A stretch of 58,455 nucleotides of DNA, from the NCBI GenBank assembly GCA_944381155.1, contig CALWKA010000007.1:1-58455 (forward strand). The letters run 5' to 3'. Below the pieces are notes generated by a model that saw nothing but the letters and a program-made list of their open reading frames with translations, ran no database searches and was not told the DNA's origin. Shown here piece by piece: positions 26,670-34,402 of this stretch. The DNA is from an uncultured Clostridia bacterium. GTDB taxonomy: Bacteria > Bacillota > Clostridia > Christensenellales > UBA1242. Every line of letters begins with the position of its first letter. Position 1 is the stretch's first letter. A program made the translations under genes and the position numbers.

Positions 26670-27271
26670 TATGCTGGCACTTTTAACCTTTCTAATAAAT
26701 CTAATACGCTTTGATAAAGGTCATTGAATCGCTTGCTATTTTCTTCCACTTGGTTGCGCTTCACATTATAGTCTGAAATCAATTTTTCAATATTTTCAAG
26801 CGTCTTGTTTAGCGATTTTACCTGACGCACAAACAACTTTATCACCATTTGAGGAGTCTCTTTCTGAACTGCTGATTTAAACTCTTTTCGAAGGCTAATT
26901 ATCTTATGTTTATACTCTGTTTTGAGCGAACCGCATTCCTTCAATGCTGTACAATATTTTTTGGTAGAATCAACAAATTCTTCATTTGCCTTGTCCACCT
27001 CGGTATTCAATCTCTTTATCTCTGATTTTTTGCGCGTATATACCATATCTCGTTCGCTCTTCTTGCTACCATAAATAATTTGAGAAATCGAATTTAAAGA
27101 ATTTTTCAAATCTATCATTTCTTCATAATATGTACTCAAATTTGACCTATTTTCTTCCGCGTCCAGCAAAAGTGTATTGTACAATCCGTACAAACCACGC
27201 AACTTCACATCATACTCTTTTAGATAATCAACTATCTTCAAAAGTTCTTCATCGTTCTTCATCTCACTCAT
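26669..27271 (-). CDS. Coiled-coil protein of unknown function between yebC and ruvC
   Basis: 200 residues, not recognised. It is almost wholly helical and charged: heptad-like stretches occupy about 10-130 and 140-195, with no signal peptide, membrane span or Cys pattern. A short central break contains 'QKETPQMVIKLFVRQ'. It starts 3 nt after the yebC stop and shares one base with ruvC, so it is translationally coupled to both. Possible roles are a DNA-associated accessory factor or a structural protein; context alone cannot decide. Confidence 0.8.
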   Translation of the reverse strand: MSEMKNDEELLKIVDYLKEYDVKLRGLYGLYNTLLLDAEENRSNLSTYYEEMIDLKNSLNSISQIIYGSKKSERDMVYTRKKSEIKRLNTEVDKANEEFVDSTKKYCTALKECGSLKTEYKHKIISLRKEFKSAVQKETPQMVIKLFVRQVKSLNKTLENIEKLISDYNVKRNQVEENSKRFNDLYQSVLDLLERLKVPA

Positions 27272-27274
27272 AAT

Positions 27275-27997
27275 TTATTCCTCTAAATTGTGTATTACAT
27301 CTATTACATCGTCACTTTCATTCAACTTGTCTATCATTTTGTCAAATGTTTCGCGTTTATGCTCGTCTAGCGAAACATAATTTTGCGGTATCATCTCTAC
27401 CCCAGATGATAGTATTGTATACCCCGCATTATCAAACACAGATACCATATCATTTACTGCCGTAGCGCTTGGCTCGGTGTAGATCGTGAATACTTCGTCC
27501 TCATCACAATCGGATGCGTTTGCATTGATCGCAAGTTCCATAGCAGAATCTGAATCAAATTTTTCATTCTTTTCTACAACCACCACGCCCTTATTGTCAA
27601 ACAGGTACGACACACATCCCGACGATCCCAACGATCCGCCAAACTTATCAAACGCATATCTCACATCACTGCTCGTACGATTTTTATTGTCGGTAAAGCA
27701 TTTCACCACCACCGCTACTCCGCCAATTCCATATCCTTCATAGGTCTGCTCTACAAAATTTGAATTGTCTACCTCGCTGTTTTTCTTGATAATGTTGTTT
27801 ATTCTATCGTTTGGCATATTGTATTGACGCGCTTTTGCTATTGCCATTTTCAACTTGCTATTGCTGTCTATGTTCGGTCCGCCTTCTTTCACCGCCACCA
27901 TTATCTCGCGACCAACTTTTGTAAATATTTTACTGCGCTCTGCGTCCGATTTCTCTTTTCTTCCTTTAATATTGTTCCATTTACTATGTCCTGACAT
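27275..27997 (-). CDS. yebC: YebC/TACO1 family protein
   Basis: 240 residues. N-terminal signature MSGHSKWNNIKGRKEKSDAE (1-20) and the blocks MPNDRINNIIKK and YEGYGIGGVAVVVKCFTDN are canonical. The family was named as DNA-binding regulators; recent work links members to translation of difficult (for example polyproline) stretches. It begins directly after the stop of the TrmH-type methylase gene with SD GAGG, in the order yebC-(coiled-coil)-ruvC. Confidence 0.96.
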   Translation of the reverse strand: MSGHSKWNNIKGRKEKSDAERSKIFTKVGREIMVAVKEGGPNIDSNSKLKMAIAKARQYNMPNDRINNIIKKNSEVDNSNFVEQTYEGYGIGGVAVVVKCFTDNKNRTSSDVRYAFDKFGGSLGSSGCVSYLFDNKGVVVVEKNEKFDSDSAMELAINANASDCDEDEVFTIYTEPSATAVNDMVSVFDNAGYTILSSGVEMIPQNYVSLDEHKRETFDKMIDKLNESDDVIDVIHNLEE

Positions 27998-28708
27998 TTA
28001 CACCTCACTAAATTTTTGCATTATAATACTACCCGCCACCCCGGCATTTAAACTCTCCACTTTGTCGGTCATAGGGATAGAAACTTTTATTTCGGACAAT
28101 TTGACTAAATCAATGCCTACTCCTTGTCCTTCATTACCGATTATAACAGCAAATTTTCCTTTTGGCAAATGAATTTTATCAATAGAAACTCCAATCATAT
28201 CTGCAACTATGAAATTTTTTGCAATTTTTTCTTTGTTGTCAATCAAATCCGCTCTATTGACAATATGTATGCGTGCGGACAAGACTGTCCCCACCGAACT
28301 TCTGATCACCTTTTCGCTATACACATCTGCGCAATCTATCAAATACACATCGTCAAATCCAAAAGCCATTGCACTGCGAATCAGCGTACCAACATTGCCC
28401 GGATCTTGAACAGTATCTAATATAAGCGAATTGCCAATCGATTGAATTGGATAAACTTTTGCTTTGCAAACACAAATAATATCTTGAGGTGTCTTCGTCG
28501 TGGCGATACTATCTAACACTCGTTTGCTAACCAATTCAAAATTTGGAAAATCCGAAAACCTTTCATCGCAAGCAATAGTCATAGTTATTTCAATATCCGC
28601 CTTTTGCAAATCGCGACAGAATTTTTCTCCTTCCACCAAAAAAAGATTATGCTGTTTTCTATAATTTTTATCTTTCAGATTTTTGATAGTTTGTTTAGTC
28701 AATTCCAT
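27998..28708 (-). CDS. TrmH/SpoU-family RNA 2'-O-methyltransferase
   Basis: 236 residues. N-terminal substrate-binding domain (about 1-85, LKDKNYRKQHNLFLVEGEKF) and SPOUT catalytic domain with motif 1 DPGNVGTLIRSAMAFG (about 100-115), motif 2 VIIGNEGQGV (about 190) and motif 3 SIPMTDKVESLNAGVAGSI (about 209-227). Such proteins methylate 23S rRNA or tRNA riboses; the exact target is unknown. There is no SD. The promoter places the transcript start on the A of the ATG. Confidence 0.93.
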   Translation of the reverse strand: MELTKQTIKNLKDKNYRKQHNLFLVEGEKFCRDLQKADIEITMTIACDERFSDFPNFELVSKRVLDSIATTKTPQDIICVCKAKVYPIQSIGNSLILDTVQDPGNVGTLIRSAMAFGFDDVYLIDCADVYSEKVIRSSVGTVLSARIHIVNRADLIDNKEKIAKNFIVADMIGVSIDKIHLPKGKFAVIIGNEGQGVGIDLVKLSEIKVSIPMTDKVESLNAGVAGSIIMQKFSEV

Positions 28709-28714
28709 ATTATT

Positions 28715-28743
28715 ATGCTAGCAAATTATGATCAAAAAGTCAA
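28715..28743 (-). promoter_or_regulatory. Promoter of the TrmH-type gene, leaderless geometry
   Basis: TTGACT (28743-28738), 17 nt, TAGCAT (28720-28715), 6 nt, ATG at 28708. No SD between. Confidence 0.5.
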
Positions 28744-28770
28744 ACATACATAAATTCTTTAAAATACAAA

Positions 28771-28809
28771 TTTTTATCTACCCTATTGTAGCAGATAATA
28801 AGATAAAAA
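28771..28809. repeat. Inverted repeat with alternative pairings
   Basis: TTTTTATCT (28771-28779) and AGATAAAAA (28801-28809) form a 9-bp stem. A second AGATA (28793-28797) and a CTAC/GTAG pair inside allow other folds. The surrounding 28744-29061 is otherwise featureless and AT-rich. Confidence 0.5.
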
Positions 28810-29061
28810 TAGAGATTTTTTAAAGTAAAATTTCAAAATACAATATTTTATCCGAAAATTAAACATTATTAATTTTTTATAATTTTATAAAATTTTAAGC
28901 GGTTAATTTCCATCAAATTTTTATGCCATTTGATATTAATCTTTTTGTTTTTAATATAAAAAAGAAAAAATTTTATATAACATCTTAATAAAATCTATAT
29001 TATATAATAATGTAATTAGGAAATTTATATTATATAGATAATGTTCTAATATACTAATAAT

Positions 29062-29107
29062 AAAAAAACACCAAAGATGAAGTATTAGCATATTTTCAAA
29101 TTTGGTG
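29062..29107 (-). terminator. Terminator after the 4-TM coiled-coil membrane gene
   Basis: Minus-strand stem CACCAAA/TTTGGTG with a 25-nt loop, followed by seven T, 19 nt beyond the stop. Confidence 0.65.
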
Positions 29108-29125
29108 ATTTTTTATCTTTCTGTT

Positions 29126-29806
29126 TTATTCGTCTAGTTTTGTTTTCAAATTCAAATATTCTTTTTCTAAATCTTTTATTCTCAATCTTGTTTTCATTTT
29201 CTCAATCTCGTTTTCCAATTCCTGCTCTGCCGTCGTTTTAACAAAATTTTCTTCTTGATTTTTAGACTTGTCAGTTTCTTCATTGCTGTACAATATATTT
29301 GATAAATAAAAACTAATGAATGACATAATCAAAACTAGGACCATACTGAACAATAAATAGATATTGCGCTGAATGAAATCGTTTTCAATAGAAAATATCG
29401 TATATTTACCTTCTGAAATGCCACCAGAAGCATAATCATACAAAATGCTATACTCTTCTCCTGCGGTAAATTTTATGATAAAGAAAAATACCACACTTAA
29501 GAATAGAATTGTAAATATACTAATCAAAAAGGCGCGTCTAATTTCTATTTTCCTAATAAGTAATATCAATAATGACAATAAGAACGAAAGCATTGTAAAA
29601 CACATTGTCAATATTGATACAACTTTAATAACATTGAATTCTTTAAAATAGCTATTTGTTATATTCGTTGAAAGCTTATACATATTCACGCAATCGGATA
29701 TCGACACCAATGAGATGAGAAATTGTGTAAAGCATAAAATACACACAATCGTCAATAATAATAATATGAATATACTCTCTTTTTTCCCTAATAATTTTGT
29801 TTTCAT
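29126..29806 (-). CDS. Four-span membrane protein with C-terminal coiled coil
   Basis: 226 residues, not recognised. Predicted spans are at about 11-35, 61-86, 91-114 and 150-172. The C-terminal 50 residues (about 177-226) form a charged coiled coil (AEQELENEIEKMKTRL and on) expected in the cytoplasm. SD GGAG (5-nt spacer) precedes the ATG. It is divergent from a small XRE regulator, and the shared control region carries operator-like repeats. A stress-sensing or membrane-homeostasis role is only a guess. Confidence 0.78.
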   Translation of the reverse strand: MKTKLLGKKESIFILLLLTIVCILCFTQFLISLVSISDCVNMYKLSTNITNSYFKEFNVIKVVSILTMCFTMLSFLLSLLILLIRKIEIRRAFLISIFTILFLSVVFFFIIKFTAGEEYSILYDYASGGISEGKYTIFSIENDFIQRNIYLLFSMVLVLIMSFISFYLSNILYSNEETDKSKNQEENFVKTTAEQELENEIEKMKTRLRIKDLEKEYLNLKTKLDE

Positions 29807-29817
29807 AATTTCTCCGT

Positions 29818-29868
29818 TGTAACATTATGTTACATTTTTATATTAACAAAATGTTACAATATTGTCAA
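29818..29868. promoter_or_regulatory. Divergent promoters and TGTTACA operators of the XRE/membrane pair
   Basis: Minus strand: TTGACA (29868-29863), 17 nt, TAATAT (29845-29840) drives the membrane gene. Plus strand: TTGTCA (29862-29867) about 16 nt before TATTGA drives the regulator. A perfect dyad TGTAACA-TTA-TGTTACA (29818-29834) covers the start of the minus transcript, and a third half-site TGTTACA (29852-29858) lies in its spacer. Binding by the XRE protein is inferred. Confidence 0.65.
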
Positions 29869-29894
29869 GAGTTTTACAAAAAATATTGAATAAT

Positions 29895-30116
29895 ATGATA
29901 GGATTAAAACAAATACGAAAACGAAAGGGTTTGAATCAACAGCAAGTGGCGATTGATCTTAATATTTCACGAGAAGCCCTATCATATTATGAAAATGGCA
30001 AGCGCGAACCGAGTTTGAAAATGCTAATTGCTATGTCAAATTATTTTAATGTTTCTATCGACTATCTCATTACAGGCAAAGAATTTAAAGATAAAAATAA
30101 AAATTTTCCAAACTAA
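29895..30116 (+). CDS. Small XRE-family (Cro/C1) transcriptional regulator
   Basis: 73 residues from ATG 29895 (a TTG 11 codons upstream is possible but less likely). It is a bare helix-turn-helix domain: LKQIRKRKGLNQQQVAIDLN, then the recognition helix ISREALSYYENGKREPSLKM, and NYFNVSIDYLITGK, ending in a short basic tail. There is no SD. It is one of few plus-strand genes here and faces away from the membrane-protein gene whose promoter it probably represses together with its own. Confidence 0.9.
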   Translation: MIGLKQIRKRKGLNQQQVAIDLNISREALSYYENGKREPSLKMLIAMSNYFNVSIDYLITGKEFKDKNKNFPN

Positions 30117-30516
30117 AGATTACTAATTTTGAGAAATTTAAAAAAATTGCAGTTAAGAATATGATTTTTGAATATTTTTTGTTTTAAAAAATACAATTAT
30201 TATATTTGTTTTTATTTAGTATAATAAACTTTTTAGCTAATCGCTTTGAAGCTAAAAATCATATCTTTTTTGTTTTTTCATATTTTTACCGCTATCTTTA
30301 ATACGCTTTAACTATACTCCCTATTTTAAAATTTGATGTGAGAAATTTTGTTATAATAAATTGTAAAAAACATATTTAAAAAGATTTATAAATTAAAATA
30401 ATTAAAATAATTATATTATTGAAAATGTCTTAAAATAAAAATATTGTTCAATTAAAAATATTATCTTCTGATACTAATCTTCTTATCTTATGCGTAATAT
30501 ATAAACATATAGTGTT
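30117..30516. other. AT-rich gap downstream of the XRE gene
   Basis: About 400 nt of very AT-rich sequence between two convergent units. I see no open frame, RNA gene or clear terminator for the plus-strand regulator. Confidence 0.5.
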
Positions 30517-30557
30517 AAAAAAATGAACACTGAATCTTTTAATCTTAAAATTCAATG
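30517..30557 (-). terminator. Terminator of infC-rpmI-rplT
   Basis: Minus-strand hairpin CATTGAAT/ATTCAGTG, extended inward by TTTTA/TAAAA past a bulge, followed by a run of seven T about 110 nt from the rplT stop. A second perfect stem (CGCAAAT/ATTTGCG) just after the stop lacks a T run and may protect the 3' end. Confidence 0.7.
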
Positions 30558-30631
30558 TCCATTTAAAATAGTAGATATATTGCTTTTTAACATTATCAAT
30601 CTAATTTAATAATCGCAAATCAATTTGCGTA

Positions 30632-31003
30632 TTATTTTGACTTTTTCGAGCTTTCGTTCGCTTTCTTTGCAGTTTCAACAAGTTTTGCAAATGCGTTTGC
30701 ATCCGTCAATGCCAAGTCTGCCAATACTTTGCGGTTTAAATCAACATTAGCTTTTTTAAGCCCGCTGATAAACATACTATAACTAATACCATTTTCACGG
30801 CAACCAGCGTTGATACGAGTGATCCAAAGTGAACGCATATCACGCTTTCTTAACTTCCTACCAACATACGCATACTGACCAGATTTCATCACAGCTTCAC
30901 GCGCAACTCTATAAAGTTTTGATTTTGCACCGCGATAACCTTTTGCCTGTTTTAAAATGGTGCGGCGTTTTTTCACTGCACTGACTCCTCGTTTAATTCT
31001 CAT
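30632..31003 (-). CDS. rplT: 50S ribosomal protein L20
   Basis: 123 residues; binds 23S rRNA early in assembly and, in Firmicutes, represses its own operon via the infC leader. N-terminal basic arm [20 protein letters not shown] and the core [27 protein letters not shown] (motif [15 protein letters not shown]) are canonical. It starts 10 nt after rpmI. The C-terminus is a Lys/Ser tail. Confidence 0.98.
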   Translation of the reverse strand: MRIKRGVSAVKKRRTILKQAKGYRGAKSKLYRVAREAVMKSGQYAYVGRKLRKRDMRSLWITRINAGCRENGISYSMFISGLKKANVDLNRKVLADLALTDANAFAKLVETAKKANESSKKSK

Positions 31004-31013
31004 ATTCCGCCTC

Positions 31014-31202
31014 CTACATCATACCTTTTATCTTCTTTTCATATTGCTTTGAGACATAACCCGTTTTTCTTAATTGTCTCTTTCTCTTTCTGGTTTTTTT
31101 AGTCAAAATGTGACCTTTCCCATCGTGAGTTCGTTTGATTTTGCCTGTGCCCGTTTCGCTGAAACGCTTTGCCACAGCTTTCCTTGTTTTCATTTTTGGC
31201 AT
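31014..31202 (-). CDS. rpmI: 50S ribosomal protein L35
   Basis: 62 residues, highly basic: [20 protein letters not shown] and [17 protein letters not shown] are diagnostic. It lies between infC and rplT in the universal order, with SD AAGGAGAG. Confidence 0.98.
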   Translation of the reverse strand: MPKMKTRKAVAKRFSETGTGKIKRTHDGKGHILTKKTRKRKRQLRKTGYVSKQYEKKIKGMM

Positions 31203-31296
31203 AATTCTCTCCTTATATAAATAATTTTAGAAACATTAGACATACTTTGTCTATGTTCTGATAAAATATTAAAAAGTGAAGTGCTTTCCCAAATAA

Positions 31297-31812
31297 TTAT
31301 TTTTTGTTTGAGATCGGCGCTAATACCATAAAGATATTTCGTCCATTTATTTCAGGTTTTTTGTCCACTTGACCAACGCTTGACGCAAGCTCTGCAAAGC
31401 GGTTCATAATATCTATTCCTATTTGCGGACGCACTTGAATACGACCTCTCATAAGAATTTTTACTCTAACCTTGCTTCCATCAGATAAAAATTTGCAACA
31501 TTGTTTCGCCTTAATTTCAAGGTCGTGATCATCAATCGACATAGACAAACGAATTTCTTTCACTTCATCTACTTTTTGATTCTTCCTTTGCTCTTTGAGT
31601 TTCTTAAGCTCCTCGAATTTGAACTTCCCATAATTCATTATCTTGCATACAGGTGGCTTTGCATCTGGTGCAATTAACACGAGATCTAAATCGTAACCAA
31701 TAGCTACTTCTAGTGCTTTTTGTGAACTCATTATCCCCAATTGTTCGGAATTGGGCCCAATCAAGCGAACTTCCGGTAAAACAATTTGTTCATTTTTTAG
31801 TGATTCTTTCAA
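31297..31812 (-). CDS. infC: Translation initiation factor IF-3
   Basis: 171 residues. N-terminal domain (about 1-80: LPEVRLIGPNSEQLGIMSSQ) and C-terminal domain (about 90-170: KEIRLSMSIDDHDLEIKAKQ, KVRVKILMRGR). IF-3 checks initiator tRNA and start codons. The start codon is TTG at 31812, 4 nt after a strong AGGAGG; infC commonly uses rare starts so that IF-3 represses its own translation. First gene of infC-rpmI-rplT, behind a structured leader. Confidence 0.97.
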   Translation of the reverse strand: MKESLKNEQIVLPEVRLIGPNSEQLGIMSSQKALEVAIGYDLDLVLIAPDAKPPVCKIMNYGKFKFEELKKLKEQRKNQKVDEVKEIRLSMSIDDHDLEIKAKQCCKFLSDGSKVRVKILMRGRIQVRPQIGIDIMNRFAELASSVGQVDKKPEINGRNIFMVLAPISNKK

Positions 31813-31950
31813 ATTACCTCCTAAATAAAAAAATGGAATTCTTTATAGTAAAAGAACCCACCAAACAAAAAATTACATTATATTGATTGTAATTTCATAA
31901 CCATTGTCGCGCAATTGCTTCAAGGTGAGAAGTGGTACTTCTACTTTTAT
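31813..31950 (-). ncRNA. L20-type autoregulatory leader of infC-rpmI-rplT
   Basis: A 138-nt leader from the predicted start near 31950. It contains a stem AGAAGT-ACC-ACTTCT (31942-31928), then CUCACC (31929-31924) that can pair at long range with GGUGGG (31862-31857), and an attenuator-like stem ATTACA/TGTAAT (31893-31872) followed by six T. Hairpin plus CUCACC/GGUGGG pairing resembles, from memory, the Firmicutes L20 leader. The leader also holds a frame of 25 sense codons ending at 31873. Confidence 0.6.
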
Positions 31951-31956
31951 GCCTTC

Positions 31957-31985
31957 ATTATATCAAACAATCTCCCGCTTGTCAA
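31957..31985 (-). promoter_or_regulatory. Promoter of infC-rpmI-rplT
   Basis: TTGACA (31985-31980), 17 nt, TATAAT (31962-31957): perfect consensus. Confidence 0.88.
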
Positions 31986-32172
31986 CGATTTTTTATTATT
32001 TTTATCAAATTTTCTATTCCCTTTCACTCGGTTGGCGCTAAATTGCCGTGAAAATTTTCTAATTCAGAATTTTCAAAATGTATTTTTTACAATTTTAATT
32101 TTGTTTTTTATTATTTTCAAATTTATTTTCATTTAATTTCAATCAAAAATAAAAAAACATTTTGTAAAATTA

Positions 32173-32865
32173 TTATTTAGTTTGTTCTGCTCTATCTTTC
32201 AAGTTAGTTGCGTTCAAAATTGAGAAAGCGAGCAAAAATTCTGCTGGATAATATGTGGCAAGACAAAGCACTCCAAATGCTTCGCTAACTGAAGAAAACA
32301 CATTGAACAATAGCATTAGATCGGAAAAGAAGAAAAGTATTGTACCTATTAATATTATTAATTTATACATTGCCCTATCTTTTACATAAACAGAGATTGC
32401 CTTCCCCACCATTAAAGATATTACTAGTGCATAGATAACACAAAGCAATTCCATCGTCAATCCACCAAAATCAAAGTGTGGATATAAAGTTATAACTAAT
32501 ACGGATGGAACAAAAATTACAATTCCATAAATAAGATCGATCCACCTGAATTTTTCGAGAAAGCAAAAGGATATAAAATAAAATATATGCCCTATTGCGA
32601 AGAATATTGCTCCCACGATAAAATTAATTTCAAGCAATATATCCCCTAACATTGCAAAGAAAAGTCCTACTAGCAAAAGAATGGAAAATTTGATTTTTTC
32701 AGTTTTCATTTTCAGCACAAAAATCAAATTGATTACACCTAGCGCAAAAAAGCACGCACTAGTAACACTTTTCAATAGAATGCCACCATTGATAATATAA
32801 AACACATCTAAAATTATGATAGCTAATAAAAATATTGAATTTAAAATTAGTGAAGTTTTTTTCAT
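32173..32865 (-). CDS. YhhN-family membrane protein (lysoplasmalogenase-like)
   Basis: 230 residues with about eight spans. The family motif region AMLGDILLEINFIVGAIFFA and GHIFYFISF is present at about 70-100, with Asp and His residues placed as in YhhN/TMEM86 proteins. The animal TMEM86 members hydrolyse the vinyl-ether bond of lysoplasmalogens, releasing a fatty aldehyde; a bacterial member has been shown to do likewise. ATG 32865 is chosen for its SD (GGAGAG); an ATG five codons earlier is possible. It lies 161 nt below the aldehyde dehydrogenase start-to-stop unit on the same strand. Confidence 0.82.
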   Translation of the reverse strand: MKKTSLILNSIFLLAIIILDVFYIINGGILLKSVTSACFFALGVINLIFVLKMKTEKIKFSILLLVGLFFAMLGDILLEINFIVGAIFFAIGHIFYFISFCFLEKFRWIDLIYGIVIFVPSVLVITLYPHFDFGGLTMELLCVIYALVISLMVGKAISVYVKDRAMYKLIILIGTILFFFSDLMLLFNVFSSVSEAFGVLCLATYYPAEFLLAFSILNATNLKDRAEQTK

Positions 32866-33025
32866 ATTCTCTCCAAACATTTTTAATTCTAAAACAAAAA
32901 TACATAAAAATTTATTGTAAATAATTTAACAAAAATTGAAAAATTTAACAAAAATTTTTGAAAATTTCATTTTTTTATATGATTTTTCACTATTTTTTGT
33001 AGAATTTTTTTGAATTTTTAAAATT

Positions 33026-34402
33026 TTATCTTAAAAACAATCTAATTAAAAACGCTTTGAATTTATTGTATGGCTGGTAGCGCATAGGCAAATCTAACCA
33101 AGTTCCTTTGTTCAAAATGCTCTTGTAATGCGAGAAAGTTTCAAATCCAACTTTTCCGTGATATGCTCCTATACCGCTTTGTTTTAGTCCGCCAAATCCC
33201 ATATTTGATGTGGCAATATGAACTATCGTATCATTAATACATCCCCCGCCAAATGGACAACGATCTATAAATTTATTTTGATTTTCTTTGCTTGATGAGA
33301 AAACATAAAACGCTAGCGGTTTAGTCAATTTGTTTATATTTTCAATAGCTTCATCAATATCTTTGAATGTAACGATTGGAAGAATTGGTCCAAAAATTTC
33401 TTCTTTCATAACTTCGTCATCAAATGTGGCTTCCAAAATGGTAGGTTCAATTTTCAATTTGTCATCCGAACATTTTCCGCCAAAAATCAAATTGTCTTCT
33501 TTGATAAACGAGCGCATCGCGTCATACTGCTTTTGATTCACCATACGCGGATATTCTGGATTGTTGATAGGATCGGTCGTGTATTGCAAAACGATCTGTC
33601 GCTTCAATTCATAAATTAATCCATCTTTAACTTTTTCGTCACAATAAATATAATCTGGAGCAACGCAAGTTTGACCGCAATTCAATAGTTTTCCAAACAC
33701 AATTCTTTTCGCCGTAAGTGCTAAATTCGCAGTTTCATCCACAATGCACGGACTCTTACCGCCCATCTCTAAAGTTACCGGAGTGAAATGCTCGGCAGCT
33801 TTTTTCATAACTATTTCACCCACGCGAGTGCTTCCTGTATAGAATATATAATCAAGGTCTTGATCTAACAAAAATGTGCACTCCTCCACCCCGCCAAGTA
33901 CAGTGGTGACATGACCAGACTCAAATGTTGCATCAATCAATCGCTCTATCACCTTGCTAGTATTAGGCGAATGCTCGCTAGGTTTTATTATAACAGAATT
34001 GCCTGCACAAATCGCATCTACAAGCGGTTCAATTGCTAGCATAAACGGATAATTCCACGGGCTGATAATAAGCACTATACCATACGCACAAGGTATTCTA
34101 TAACTAGTGGATGGAAATTGTGCCAATGGTGTCGCCACTCTTTTGGGGCGCGAAAATTTCCTACAATGGCGAATCATATAACTGATTTCACTCAACACCA
34201 TTCCTATCTCTACCATATATGTTTCAACTTCGCCTTTGTTTAAATCTTTTTTAAGTGCATCGTTTATTTCTGGCGTCATATTTTTTATATTTTTATATAA
34301 TTTTTTCAATGCTTCAACGCGTTTTTTATAGTCAAGCATTGGATTTTGTTTTAAATACTCGCGCTGGACTTTTATTTTCTCTAAAATCAATTCGTTATCC
34401 AT
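33026..34402 (-). CDS. Aldehyde dehydrogenase (class-3-like, fatty aldehyde type)
   Basis: 458 residues; oxidises aldehydes to acids with NAD(P). Visible are GIVLIISPWNYPF (108-120), cofactor motif FYTGSTRVGE (187-196), general base Glu212 in LEMGGKSP and nucleophile Cys246 in NCGQTCVAP. Length and the C-terminus (RYQPYNKFKAFLIRLFLR, basic and amphipathic) match the ALDH3/YwdH group that favours medium and long aldehydes at membranes. It overlaps the Fe-ADH stop by 8 nt, so the two are one operon. Confidence 0.95.
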   Translation of the reverse strand: MDNELILEKIKVQREYLKQNPMLDYKKRVEALKKLYKNIKNMTPEINDALKKDLNKGEVETYMVEIGMVLSEISYMIRHCRKFSRPKRVATPLAQFPSTSYRIPCAYGIVLIISPWNYPFMLAIEPLVDAICAGNSVIIKPSEHSPNTSKVIERLIDATFESGHVTTVLGGVEECTFLLDQDLDYIFYTGSTRVGEIVMKKAAEHFTPVTLEMGGKSPCIVDETANLALTAKRIVFGKLLNCGQTCVAPDYIYCDEKVKDGLIYELKRQIVLQYTTDPINNPEYPRMVNQKQYDAMRSFIKEDNLIFGGKCSDDKLKIEPTILEATFDDEVMKEEIFGPILPIVTFKDIDEAIENINKLTKPLAFYVFSSSKENQNKFIDRCPFGGGCINDTIVHIATSNMGFGGLKQSGIGAYHGKVGFETFSHYKSILNKGTWLDLPMRYQPYNKFKAFLIRLFLR

